Shown here: positions 8,726-16,906 of the stretch, piece after piece
How positions within the stretch are numbered: the first letter of the stretch is position 1
Layout: every line of letters begins with the position of its first letter
DNA from: Ovoidimarina sp050299695
Lineage (GTDB): Bacteria > Pseudomonadota > Alphaproteobacteria > Rhodobacterales > Rhodobacteraceae
Direction of reading: 5' to 3'
DNA length: 64,000 nucleotides
NCBI GenBank assembly: GCA_050299695.1
Contig: JBNKWI010000005.1
Coordinates: 1-64,000, forward strand
Notes under the pieces: generated by a model
The model's database searches: none
What the model was told of the DNA's origin: nothing
Seen by the model: only the letters and a program-made list of their open reading frames with translations
Position numbers and translations under genes: made by a program

Positions 8726-10282
8726 ATGCCAAAGCTCCTCCGCCCCTCCCGCCGCGCGGTTCTCGCCGGCGGCACCGCCTTCGCCGCCTCCCTCGCCATG
8801 CCCGCGCTTTCCCGCGCCGGCGCGCGCCCGGTCTTCACCCATGGCGTCCAGTCGGGCGATGTCGACGCCGCCTCGGGCATGATCTGGACCCGCACCGACC
8901 GGCCCGCGCGGATCTGCATGGAAGTCGCCACGACCGAGAGCTTCGCCGACGCCCGCACCCTCGCCCCGATGGACGCGCTGCCGGAGACCGACCTCGCGAT
9001 CAAGCGCCTCGTCGAGGGCCTCCCCGCCGACCAGGACGTGTTCTACCGCTTCACCGCCGCCGACCTCTCCGACATCAACGCCACCTCCGAGCCGATCACC
9101 GGCCGCTTCCGCACCGCGCCCGGCGACCGCCGCTCGATCCGCTTCGCCTGGTCGGGCGACACCGCGGGCCAGGGCTGGGGCATCGACGCGGACGGGATGC
9201 GCACCTACGCCGCCATGGCCGGCCACCAGCCCGATTTCTTCATCCATTCCGGCGACACGATCTATGCCGACGGGGTGATGGAGGACGAGGTTTCGCTCGC
9301 TGACGGCACGGTGTGGAAGAACACCATCCTCACCCCCGAAAAGCGCAAGGTGGCGGAAACGCTCGACGAATTCCGCGGTCAGTGGAAGTACAACATGATG
9401 GACGAGCATGTCCGCGCGATGAACGCCATGGTGCCCACCTTCTTCCAGTGGGACGACCACGAGGTGGTCAACAACTGGTCCGCCTCGAAGGACCTCACCG
9501 CCGACGACCGCTACACCGAGAAATCCATCGCGCTGCTCTCCGCCCGCGCCGGCCGTGCCTTCCACGAGATGACGCCGATCCGCTACACCCCCGCCGAGCC
9601 GGGCCGGGTGTACCGCAAGGTCTCCTACGGGCCGATGCTCGACATCTTCTTCATCGACCTGCGCTCCTATCGCGGGCCGAACAGCGCCAACGACCAGGCC
9701 GAACTCACCGACGAAAGCCGCATCCTCGGCGCCGAGCAGGTGGCCTGGCTGAAGCGCGAACTGGCGATGAGCCAGGCGACGTGGAAGGTGATCGCCTCCG
9801 ACATGCCGATCGGCCTCGTGGTCGCCGATGGCGAAACGAAATACGAGGCCTTCGCCAACCGCAACGACGGCGCGCCCTTGGGCCGCGAACTCGAACTCGC
9901 CGACCTCCTGCGCTTCATCAGGTCGGCCGGGATCGCCAACACCGTCTGGCTCACGGCCGACGTCCACTACACCGCCGCGCATCACTACTCGCCCGACCGC
10001 GCCGCGTTCCAGGATTTCGAACCGTTCTGGGAATTCGTCTCGGGTCCGCTGCACGCCGGAACCTTCGGCCCGAACGCGCTCGACATGACCTTCGGCCCCG
10101 AAGTCCGCTTCGTCAGCGCCCCGGCCGAGGGCCAGGCCAACCTGCCGCCCTCGGCCGGGCTCCAGTTCTTCGGCCTCGTCGATATCGACGGCGCGACCGA
10201 GGAGATGACCGTCCGGCTCATGGACCGTGCCGACAAGGAGCTCTGGAAGATCACGCTCGAGCCCGCCTCGGCCGCGATCTGA
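8726..10282 (+). CDS. PhoD-like alkaline phosphatase (Tat-exported metallophosphoesterase)
   Basis: The 518-aa protein begins MPKLLRPSRRAVLAGGTAF, a twin-arginine signal typical of the PhoD family, so it is probably folded in the cytoplasm and exported. Metal-site motifs are visible: HSGDTIYADG (about residue 172), WDDHEVVNNW (Asp243/Asp244/His245) and LTADVHYTAAHHYSP near residue 415. PhoD enzymes cleave phosphomonoesters and diesters with Ca/Fe cofactors. I prefer the ATG at 8726 to a TTG at 8702. No Pho box was recognised upstream. It converges on the aldehyde dehydrogenase gene across a short GC-rich gap. Confidence 0.93.
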   Translation: MPKLLRPSRRAVLAGGTAFAASLAMPALSRAGARPVFTHGVQSGDVDAASGMIWTRTDRPARICMEVATTESFADARTLAPMDALPETDLAIKRLVEGLPADQDVFYRFTAADLSDINATSEPITGRFRTAPGDRRSIRFAWSGDTAGQGWGIDADGMRTYAAMAGHQPDFFIHSGDTIYADGVMEDEVSLADGTVWKNTILTPEKRKVAETLDEFRGQWKYNMMDEHVRAMNAMVPTFFQWDDHEVVNNWSASKDLTADDRYTEKSIALLSARAGRAFHEMTPIRYTPAEPGRVYRKVSYGPMLDIFFIDLRSYRGPNSANDQAELTDESRILGAEQVAWLKRELAMSQATWKVIASDMPIGLVVADGETKYEAFANRNDGAPLGRELELADLLRFIRSAGIANTVWLTADVHYTAAHHYSPDRAAFQDFEPFWEFVSGPLHAGTFGPNALDMTFGPEVRFVSAPAEGQANLPPSAGLQFFGLVDIDGATEEMTVRLMDRADKELWKITLEPASAAI

Positions 10283-10290
10283 CGCCCAAC

Positions 10291-10320
10291 GCCCCGTCCC
10301 GGCACCGCCCGGGGCGGGGC
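10291..10320. terminator. GC-rich stem-loop between convergent genes
   Basis: GCCCCG at 10291-10296 pairs with CGGGGC at 10315-10320 in the 42-bp gap between the converging phosphatase and aldehyde dehydrogenase genes. There is no clear T-run, so function as a bidirectional terminator is only likely from position. Confidence 0.4.
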
Positions 10321-10324
10321 GCCC

Positions 10325-11779
10325 TCAGCCGTGATAGGCCGCCACGGTTTTCAGGGCCGAGAACCCGTAGAGCGCCTCGAACCCCTTCTCGCGGCCATGG
10401 CCCGACCGGCCCGTGCCGCCGAAGGGAAGCTCGACCCCGCCCCCCGCGCCGTAATTGTTCACGAAGACCTGCCCGGCCCGGATCGCCTTCGCCATCCGCA
10501 TCTGCCGCCCGCCATCGCGCGACCACACCGACGCGACCAGCCCGTAATCGGTGCCATTGGCGATCGCCACCGCCTCCGCCTCGTCCTCGAACGGGATCAC
10601 CACCTGGACGGGCCCGAAGATCTCGTCCTGCGCCAGCGGATGTTCGGGCGCCACGCCGGCCAAGAGCACCGGCGCCACGTAATGCCCGCCCGCAGGCGCA
10701 TTGCCGACGATCTCCCCCTGCCCTGCGACCTCCGCGCTCCCGGCCCGCGCCAGCATCCCCTGCACGATCTCCTTCTGCCGCGCCGAGACCAGCGGCCCCA
10801 CGTCCAGGTCCGCCAGCGCCGGCCCGACCCTGAGCGCCCGATAGCGCGCCGCCATCCGCTCGGTCACCTCGTCCAGCCGCCCCCGCTCCACGAGGATCCG
10901 CGACGACGCCGAACAGGTCTGCCCCGCGTTCTGAATCCCCGCATTCACCAGGAACGGCAGCGCCGCGTCGAGATCGGCATCGGCGAACACTACCTGCGGC
11001 GACTTGCCCCCCAGCTCCAGCGTCACCGGCACCACGTTCCGCGCCGCCGCCGCCTGCACCAGCGACCCCACCGCCACAGACCCGGTAAACGACACATGGT
11101 TCACCCCGGGATGCCCGGCCAGTGCCGCGCCAGCCGCCTCGCCCAGCCCCGGCACCACGTTCAACGCGCCCGTCGGCAGCCCCGCCTCCTCGGCCAGCGC
11201 AACAAAGGCAAGCGCCGTCAGGCATGCCTCCTCGGCGGGCTTCAGCACGCAGGCATTGCCCATCGCCAGCGCCGCCCCCACCGACCGCCCGATGATCTGC
11301 ATCGGGTAGTTCCAGGGCACGATATGCCCCGTCACCCCGTGCGGCCCGCGCAGCGTGTAGACGGTGTAGCCGTCGAGATAGGGAATGGTCTCGCCCATCA
11401 CCTTGTCGGCCGCCCCGCCGTAGAACTCGCAATAGCGCGCCAGCGCCAGCGCATCGGCCTTGGCCTGCTTCAGGGGCTTGCCCACATCCGTCGCCTCGAT
11501 CCGCGCCAGATCGTCGGCCCGCGCCAGCACCAGCTGCCCGAGCCGCGCCAGCACCCGCCCCCGCTCCGCTGCCGTCGCCCGGCCCCATTCGCCCGCCAGA
11601 GCCCCCCGCGCCGCCGCGACCGCCGCGTCGATATCCGCCGCCTCGCCGCCCGCGATCTCGCCGATGGCGAGCCCGGTCGAAGGGTCCTCCAGCGCCAGAA
11701 GCCCGCCCGCCTCGGGAGCCCGCCAGACCCCGTTCACATAGATCCTCGCCGGATCGAACCAGAGCGCGTCCAAGCTCAT
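10325..11779 (-). CDS. Aldehyde dehydrogenase family protein
   Basis: The 484-aa protein has full-length ALDH architecture: PWNYP with the catalytic Asn157, the nucleotide-binding FTGSVAVG segment, the general base in TLELGGKSP (Glu255) and the nucleophile in NAGQTCSAS (Cys289). It oxidises an aldehyde to the acid with NAD(P)+. It is the last gene of an operon with peptide-type ABC transporter genes, and its ATG overlaps the stop of the ATPase gene by four bases. That suggests it acts on the imported compound or a breakdown product, for example an amino aldehyde. The substrate is unknown. Confidence 0.93.
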   Translation of the reverse strand: MSLDALWFDPARIYVNGVWRAPEAGGLLALEDPSTGLAIGEIAGGEAADIDAAVAAARGALAGEWGRATAAERGRVLARLGQLVLARADDLARIEATDVGKPLKQAKADALALARYCEFYGGAADKVMGETIPYLDGYTVYTLRGPHGVTGHIVPWNYPMQIIGRSVGAALAMGNACVLKPAEEACLTALAFVALAEEAGLPTGALNVVPGLGEAAGAALAGHPGVNHVSFTGSVAVGSLVQAAAARNVVPVTLELGGKSPQVVFADADLDAALPFLVNAGIQNAGQTCSASSRILVERGRLDEVTERMAARYRALRVGPALADLDVGPLVSARQKEIVQGMLARAGSAEVAGQGEIVGNAPAGGHYVAPVLLAGVAPEHPLAQDEIFGPVQVVIPFEDEAEAVAIANGTDYGLVASVWSRDGGRQMRMAKAIRAGQVFVNNYGAGGGVELPFGGTGRSGHGREKGFEALYGFSALKTVAAYHG

Positions 11780-13365
11780 GCCATTCCTCCATGCCAGTCC
11801 GCCGGAATACGCGGCACCGCCGCGATCAGCCGCCGCGTGTACGGATGCTCCGGCGCCTCGAAGACCCGCGCCGTCTCTCCCGCCTCCACGATCTTCCCCG
11901 CCTGCATCACCAAGACCCTATCGGCGATGGCCCGCACCACGCTCAGATCGTGGCTGATGAACAGGTAGCTCAGCCCGTATTCCTCCTGCAGATCCGCCAA
12001 GAGGTCCAGCACTTGCGCCCGCACCCGCACGTCGAGCGCCGAAACGGCCTCGTCCAGCACGATCAGGTCGGGCCTTGTGATCAGCGCCCGCGCAATCGCG
12101 ATCCGCTGTCGCTGCCCGCCGGAAAACTCGTGGATATACTTGTGCTTGTCGTCCGGCGTAAGCCCGACATCGGTGAGCGCCCGGTCGATCCGCGCCTCGG
12201 CATCCGGCCCGCGGCCCGTCAGGTGGAACGGCTCGGCCACCAGCTTCGCCACCCGGTGGCGCGGGTTGAACGAGCCGTAAGGGTCCTGGAACACCACCTG
12301 CATCCGCCGCCGCGTCTCCGCCGGCACATGCGGCGCCGTCACGGGCGCGCCATCCAGCCGGATCGCGCCTCCCTGCAAGGGCTCCAGCCCCAGGATCGCC
12401 CGCGTCAGGGTCGACTTCCCGCAGCCGGACTCGCCCACCAGCCCCACGCTCTCGCCCCGCCCGACCTTGAGCGAAACCTCGTCCACCGCCCGCAGAACCG
12501 GCGCCGGCCGGAACGGCGCGGTGCGGGGCAGCGCATAGTCCCGGACCGCTCCCGCCACCTCCAGCACCGGCGCGCCCGGCGCCCGGGGCACCCGCTCGCG
12601 CGCATATTCCGACGCCGCGAAAAGCGCCCGCGTATAGGGATGCGACCGGGTGCGGAACAGCGCCTCGGTCGCGCCCCGCTCGACGATCCGCCCCTCCTGC
12701 ATCACCGCCACATGCGCCGCCATCCCCGCCACCACGGCAAGGTCGTGGGTGATGAGCAAGAGCCCCATCCCCTCCTCCTCCACCAGCTCCTTCAAAAGCT
12801 CCAGGATCCCAGCCTGCGTCGTCACGTCGAGCGCCGTCGTCGGCTCGTCGGCGATCAACAGCTTCGGTCTGAGCGCAACAGCCATCGCGATGCAGACCCG
12901 CTGCCGCTGCCCGCCAGACAACTCGTGCGGATAGCGCCCGAGCGGGAACCGTTCCGCGGGCAGCCCCACCCGGTCGAGCCGGTCCCGCGCCACCGCCAGC
13001 GCCTCGCGCCGCCCCGCCGCGCCATGGATCACCAAGGTCTCCGCCACCTGATCGCCGATCGTCTTGACCGGGTTCAGGGCCGTCATCGGCTCCTGAAAGA
13101 TCATCCCGATCTCGTTGCCCCTGAGCCGCCGCATCCGCCGCTCCGAAAGCGCCAGCAGGTTCTCGCCCGCCATCTCGACCCGGCCCGCCGCCACAGCCCC
13201 CTTCGGCAGGAGTCCCATGCAGGCCAGCGCCGTCATCGACTTCCCCGACCCCGACTCGCCCACGAGGCCAAACACTTCCCCCGCGCGCATCTCGAACCCC
13301 ACCTCGCGCAGGATCGGCACGCCATGGATCCCGACCGTGAGACCCTCCACCGCCAGAAGCGTCAT
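11776..13365 (-). CDS. Fused DppD-DppF-type ABC transporter ATPase
   Basis: The 529-aa protein contains two complete ABC ATPase domains in tandem. Each has a Walker A (GESGSGKS near residue 39; GESGCGKS in the second half), an LSGGQRQR signature and a Walker B (LLIADEPTTALD; LIVLDEAVSALD). Oligopeptide-transporter C-terminal extensions (RSHPYTRALF, PEHPYTRRLI) follow each half. It powers a peptide/opine/nickel-type importer. Its start overlaps the stop of the DppC-like permease gene (ATGA) and its own stop overlaps the ALDH start, so the genes are tightly coupled. Confidence 0.95.
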   Translation of the reverse strand: MTLLAVEGLTVGIHGVPILREVGFEMRAGEVFGLVGESGSGKSMTALACMGLLPKGAVAAGRVEMAGENLLALSERRMRRLRGNEIGMIFQEPMTALNPVKTIGDQVAETLVIHGAAGRREALAVARDRLDRVGLPAERFPLGRYPHELSGGQRQRVCIAMAVALRPKLLIADEPTTALDVTTQAGILELLKELVEEEGMGLLLITHDLAVVAGMAAHVAVMQEGRIVERGATEALFRTRSHPYTRALFAASEYARERVPRAPGAPVLEVAGAVRDYALPRTAPFRPAPVLRAVDEVSLKVGRGESVGLVGESGCGKSTLTRAILGLEPLQGGAIRLDGAPVTAPHVPAETRRRMQVVFQDPYGSFNPRHRVAKLVAEPFHLTGRGPDAEARIDRALTDVGLTPDDKHKYIHEFSGGQRQRIAIARALITRPDLIVLDEAVSALDVRVRAQVLDLLADLQEEYGLSYLFISHDLSVVRAIADRVLVMQAGKIVEAGETARVFEAPEHPYTRRLIAAVPRIPADWHGGMA

Positions 13366-14180
13366 CGCGCCCGCCTCAACCGCGGGTCCAGAAGATCGCG
13401 CAACCCGTCGCCCACGAGGTTCAGCCCCAGCACCGTCAGCACGATGGCCAGCCCCGGAAACACCGCCATATGCGGGGCCAGCGCAATCATCGTCTGGCTG
13501 TCCGCCAGCATCCGCCCCCAGGACGGCACCGGCGGCTGCGCGCCGAGACCGACATAGGACAAGGCCGCCTCGGCCAGGATCCCCAGCGAAAACTGGATCG
13601 TCCCCTGCACGATCAGGATGTTGAGGATGTTGGGCAGCACATGCTCGGCCGAGATCCGCACCCGCCCCTTCCCCGCCACCCGCGCCGCCAGCACGTAGTC
13701 GAGCGTCCACAAGGGCAAGGCCGCGCCCCGCGCCACCCGCGCGAAGACCGGGATATTGAAGATCCCGATGGCGATGATCGCGTTCACCGCCGAGGGCCCG
13801 AACACCGCCGTGATCAGGATCGCGATCACCAGCGACGGAAACGCGAAGACCAGGTCGTTCCCCCGCATCACCACCTCGTCGACAAGGCGCCCCCGGTTCG
13901 CAGCCGCCAACAGCCCCAGGGGCACCCCCGCCGCGATCCCGATTCCCACAGCCAGACAGGCCACGGCAATCGAGGTCCGCGCGCCGACCAGGATCATCGA
14001 CAGGATGTCCCGCCCGAAATGGTCGGTCCCCAGCCAATGCGCCGCGTCCGGCCGCAGCATCCGCGCGGTGATCGCCATCGCCTCGGGATCGTAGGGCGTC
14101 CAGACAAACGACAGGAGCGCCGCGAGCACGAAGCCTCCCGACAGGAAAAGCCCGAAAATCAACGAGATCGGCAGCCTCAT
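13362..14180 (-). CDS. DppC-type ABC transporter permease
   Basis: The 272-aa integral membrane protein has the short N-terminal TM followed by the extracytoplasmic start (YDPEAM, HWLGTDHFGRDILSMILVGARTS) that is characteristic of DppC/OppC. The binding-protein-dependent permease fold follows, with an EAA-like loop around residues 170-190 (ARVAGKGRVRISAEHVLPN). It pairs with the upstream DppB-like permease, whose stop it overlaps by four bases, and with the fused ATPase downstream. Confidence 0.94.
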   Translation of the reverse strand: MRLPISLIFGLFLSGGFVLAALLSFVWTPYDPEAMAITARMLRPDAAHWLGTDHFGRDILSMILVGARTSIAVACLAVGIGIAAGVPLGLLAAANRGRLVDEVVMRGNDLVFAFPSLVIAILITAVFGPSAVNAIIAIGIFNIPVFARVARGAALPLWTLDYVLAARVAGKGRVRISAEHVLPNILNILIVQGTIQFSLGILAEAALSYVGLGAQPPVPSWGRMLADSQTMIALAPHMAVFPGLAIVLTVLGLNLVGDGLRDLLDPRLRRAR

Positions 14181-15124
14181 CCTCGCCGTCTCAGCCTAGG
14201 GTCAATCAGCGCATAGCCAAGATCGACAAGGAATGTGACGACGATGACAGAGAAGACGAGCAGCATCGTGACGCTCTCCACCACGATCAGATCGCGCTGG
14301 GTGATCCCCTGGAAGATCAGCCGGCCGAGCCCGGGCAGGAAGAACACGTTCTCGATGATGATCGCGCCCGCGAGGAGAAACGAGAATTGCAGGCCGAGAA
14401 TGGTCATCACCGGGATCATCGCGTTCCTGAGCGCATGGCGCAGGAGCGTCTGCCGCTCGGACAGGCCCTTGGCGCGGGCGGTGCGGATATAGTCCTGCCC
14501 GGCGGTCTCGAGAAGGCTCGACCGGGTGACACGGGCGAGGATCGAGGCCTGCGGCAGGGCCAGCGCCACCGCCGGCAGCGTCAGCGCCTTGAGCCCCGGC
14601 CAGAGCCCGCCCTCCCAGCCCGGGAAGCCGCCCGCCGGAAACCAGCCGAGGCCGATGGCGAAACCCAGCACCAGAAGCATCGCGAACCAGAAATTCGGCA
14701 CCGCGATGCCCAGCTGGGTGACCCCCATCACCGCCAAATCGGCGGCCCTGCCGCGATTGGCCGCGGCCACCAGCCCCACCGGGATCGCCAGCGCGGCGGA
14801 GAGCGCCATCGCGTAGAGCGTGAGCGGCAACGAGACCCAGAGCCGCGCCATGACCAGCTCGGAGACCGGCACACGGTAGGTGTAGGACATCCCGAAATCG
14901 CCGCTGAGCATGCCGCCGAGCCACGCGAGGTAGCGCGCTGGCAGCGCCCCGTCGAGGCCGAGTTCGCTGCGCAGGGCCGCCACCGTGTCGGGTTCGGCGT
15001 TAAGCCCCAGCATGAAGGAAGCCGGATCGCCCGGCACCACCTCCACCGCGGCGAAGATCACCAGGCTCGCCACGGCGAGCGAAACCAGAAGCGACAGGAG
15101 CCGGGAAATCAGGAAGCGCGCCAT
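14177..15124 (-). CDS. DppB-type ABC transporter permease
   Basis: The 315-aa permease shows the DppB/OppB layout: an N-terminal TM (ISRLLSLLVSLAVASLVIF), a periplasmic region with the family pattern VVPGDPASFMLG, then TM helices with an EAA loop (DYIRTARAKGLSERQTLLRHALRNA). It is the first gene of the permease-ATPase-ALDH operon. No binding-protein gene directly precedes it; the nearest family 5 binding protein is at 16907-18388, beyond a lipase gene and an oppositely oriented gene. Confidence 0.94.
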   Translation of the reverse strand: MARFLISRLLSLLVSLAVASLVIFAAVEVVPGDPASFMLGLNAEPDTVAALRSELGLDGALPARYLAWLGGMLSGDFGMSYTYRVPVSELVMARLWVSLPLTLYAMALSAALAIPVGLVAAANRGRAADLAVMGVTQLGIAVPNFWFAMLLVLGFAIGLGWFPAGGFPGWEGGLWPGLKALTLPAVALALPQASILARVTRSSLLETAGQDYIRTARAKGLSERQTLLRHALRNAMIPVMTILGLQFSFLLAGAIIIENVFFLPGLGRLIFQGITQRDLIVVESVTMLLVFSVIVVTFLVDLGYALIDPRLRRRG

Positions 15125-15344
15125 GGTTTCGACGTTAATTCAGGCCCGGCCCCGGTGCCATCGGCAATCGAGTGTCGAGCGACCCGCAACAATCCCGGAA
15201 TTTGCACGGGTCTGTCGAGAAAATTCACTGTTTTTAAGGCAGTAATGCGCAGAAATCTGGCGCCAAATGTGGCGGAGGCGTACCGTCGCGGCGTTGGTGG
15301 AACTGTAAATGTATGGCGGGTATCGCCAGGATTAGGGGCTGATC

Positions 15345-15953
15345 ATGAAATATTCGGACTTCGTTAAACGCCTTGGCGCCTCGGCGGGCTTTGCCTGTCT
15401 CGTTCTCGCGCCGGCGGCCGGCATGGCCGGCCCGGCCGAACTTCCAAGCGACACGGCCGTCGCCGTGCACCTGCCCCAGGGGCTCTGCACGACCGACGAA
15501 CGCCTGCAGGCGCCGCTCTACAAGAAGATCGCCGAGCGCCGCGACTTCCCGCGGCTCCTCGACTACATGCTCTCGACCTGCCCCGACCTCGCGGTCGGCC
15601 TCGCCGACCTGGCCACCGCCTCGATCGGCGAGCGCCCGCATAACGGCGAGGGCGGCGAGCACCCGAAGCGGCCCACCGTCAAGGATGACGAGGGCGGCGA
15701 GGTGGTGACCGACGATGGCGGCACCGATCACGGCGGTGACGACGAGGGCGACGACGGCAAGGACGACACGCACCACGATGACGGTGACGACAAGGATGAG
15801 GGCCACCACCACACCGGCGGCCACCACCATCACAGCGGTCACCACCATCACCACAGCAGCGGTCACCACGCTGACGACAACGCGCCCAAGGAAAAGGACG
15901 CCTGCGAGGGCGCAAGCTGCGACGCGCCGGAAGATTCCGACGTGGAAGCCTGA
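15345..15953 (+). CDS. Exported protein with His/Asp-rich C-terminal tail
   Basis: The 202-aa protein has a Sec-type signal (hydrophobic core GFACLVLAPAAGMAG, cleavage near residue 29) and a compact middle region (residues 35-95). From about residue 110 to 185 it is dominated by Asp, Gly and His, with clusters such as HHHH and DDEGDDGKDD, and a last segment carries two cysteines (DACEGASCD). Such tails commonly bind divalent metals (Zn, Ni, Cu), so a periplasmic metal-buffering or delivery role is plausible but unproven. I do not recognise the family. It is a single gene, divergent from the permease operon, followed by a good hairpin terminator. Confidence 0.75.
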   Translation: MKYSDFVKRLGASAGFACLVLAPAAGMAGPAELPSDTAVAVHLPQGLCTTDERLQAPLYKKIAERRDFPRLLDYMLSTCPDLAVGLADLATASIGERPHNGEGGEHPKRPTVKDDEGGEVVTDDGGTDHGGDDEGDDGKDDTHHDDGDDKDEGHHHTGGHHHHSGHHHHHSSGHHADDNAPKEKDACEGASCDAPEDSDVEA

Positions 15954-15980
15954 ACCCGCCAGGAAGACCCTTCTTCGAAA

Positions 15981-16005
15981 CGCCCGGTCCCAGGCCGGGC
16001 GTTTT
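15981..16005 (+). terminator. Rho-independent terminator after the His-rich gene
   Basis: CGCCCGG (15981-15987) pairs with CCGGGCG (15995-16001) around a 7-nt loop and is followed by a TTTT run. It begins 28 bp after the stop codon. Confidence 0.8.
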
Positions 16006-16057
16006 CACGTCTTCCCTTGCCTTGGGTCGCGCCGGGCCGGTCGGGGGTCTGGGGGGT

Positions 16058-16109
16058 CTGCCCCCTCGGCGCCATCGCGCCTCACCCCCGGGATTTCCGG
16101 ACCCAAAGA
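16058..16109. repeat. Dispersed intergenic repeat, copy 1
   Basis: A 52-bp block running from ctgccccctcggcgc to ccggacccaaaga is repeated, inverted, at 23820-23872. By eye there are four mismatches and one indel. It lies between the terminator of the His-rich gene and the end of the convergent lipase gene. No coding function is visible. Confidence 0.75.
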
Positions 16110-16145
16110 ACGGGCGCCGGACGCGCCTCGATCGGGAACGCGGGG

Positions 16146-16826
16146 TCAGCCCGGGAAGGTGACGTTGCCGTAGGAGTTCCGCCGCAACACGGCCATCACC
16201 GTGTCCATGCTGTGGGCGCTGGCGATATCCGGCGCGCCCGAGAGGTTCACCACCGGCCCGTAATGCAGCCCGATCATGCTGATCGGGTCCAGCGTCAGCC
16301 GCACATTGATCCCGAGCGAATCGTGGAACGCCGAGCCGATGTCGCGCATCGCCTGCATCGGGTGGCGCAGCATCGAAAGCGCCCCGCCGGCCACCCGGAC
16401 CGCGAACATCCCCACATTCGCGGTGTGCAGGTTCTGCGAGGCGAGGATCGCCACCCCGGGCGCGTTGAACGACACGAAGGGAATCCGCCGCCGGTTGCCC
16501 ACCGTCTGCGCGATGGCGCCGCCCAGCGAATGGCCGGTGACCACCAGGTCGGGCACGTTCGCATATTGCTGGGTGAACCGCTCGGCGGCCGAGAAATAGC
16601 TGGTGTTGAAGCCGGTGCCGATCTTCAGGTCTGCCACGAGGTCGCTCACCTGGGTCGGCGTGGTGCCCTTGAAGGCCACCACCGTCTTCTGCCCCTTGGT
16701 GAAGACCGCGGCCTGCATCCCCTCGCCCAGGCCCGAATGGAACTGCCGGCAGGTGAAGCCCGGAACCGAGGGACTGTCTTCATAGACCGCGTTCGAAAGC
16801 TGCCCGTACTCAAGGATTGTAATCAT
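16146..16826 (-). CDS. Lipase family (class 3-like) alpha/beta hydrolase
   Basis: The 226-aa product contains the nucleophile elbow VVTGHSLGGAIAQ (Ser100), the upstream oxyanion-side VVAFKGTTP segment and NAPG after the elbow, as in class 3 triacylglycerol lipases. A late His in LHYGPVVNLSG (near residue 188) may complete the triad. I chose the ATG at 16826 because family homology begins at MITILEYGQLSNAVY; earlier ATG and TTG codons (16871, 16886) are possible. There is no obvious signal peptide, so the location is uncertain. Confidence 0.8.
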   Translation of the reverse strand: MITILEYGQLSNAVYEDSPSVPGFTCRQFHSGLGEGMQAAVFTKGQKTVVAFKGTTPTQVSDLVADLKIGTGFNTSYFSAAERFTQQYANVPDLVVTGHSLGGAIAQTVGNRRRIPFVSFNAPGVAILASQNLHTANVGMFAVRVAGGALSMLRHPMQAMRDIGSAFHDSLGINVRLTLDPISMIGLHYGPVVNLSGAPDIASAHSMDTVMAVLRRNSYGNVTFPG

Positions 16827-16906
16827 CACCAACCGGTCCCAGAGGCCCCACGCCGCGCAGGCTAGCCGCATGGGACCGGTCCGCAAAGAGAAATCATCCC
16901 CGGAGG

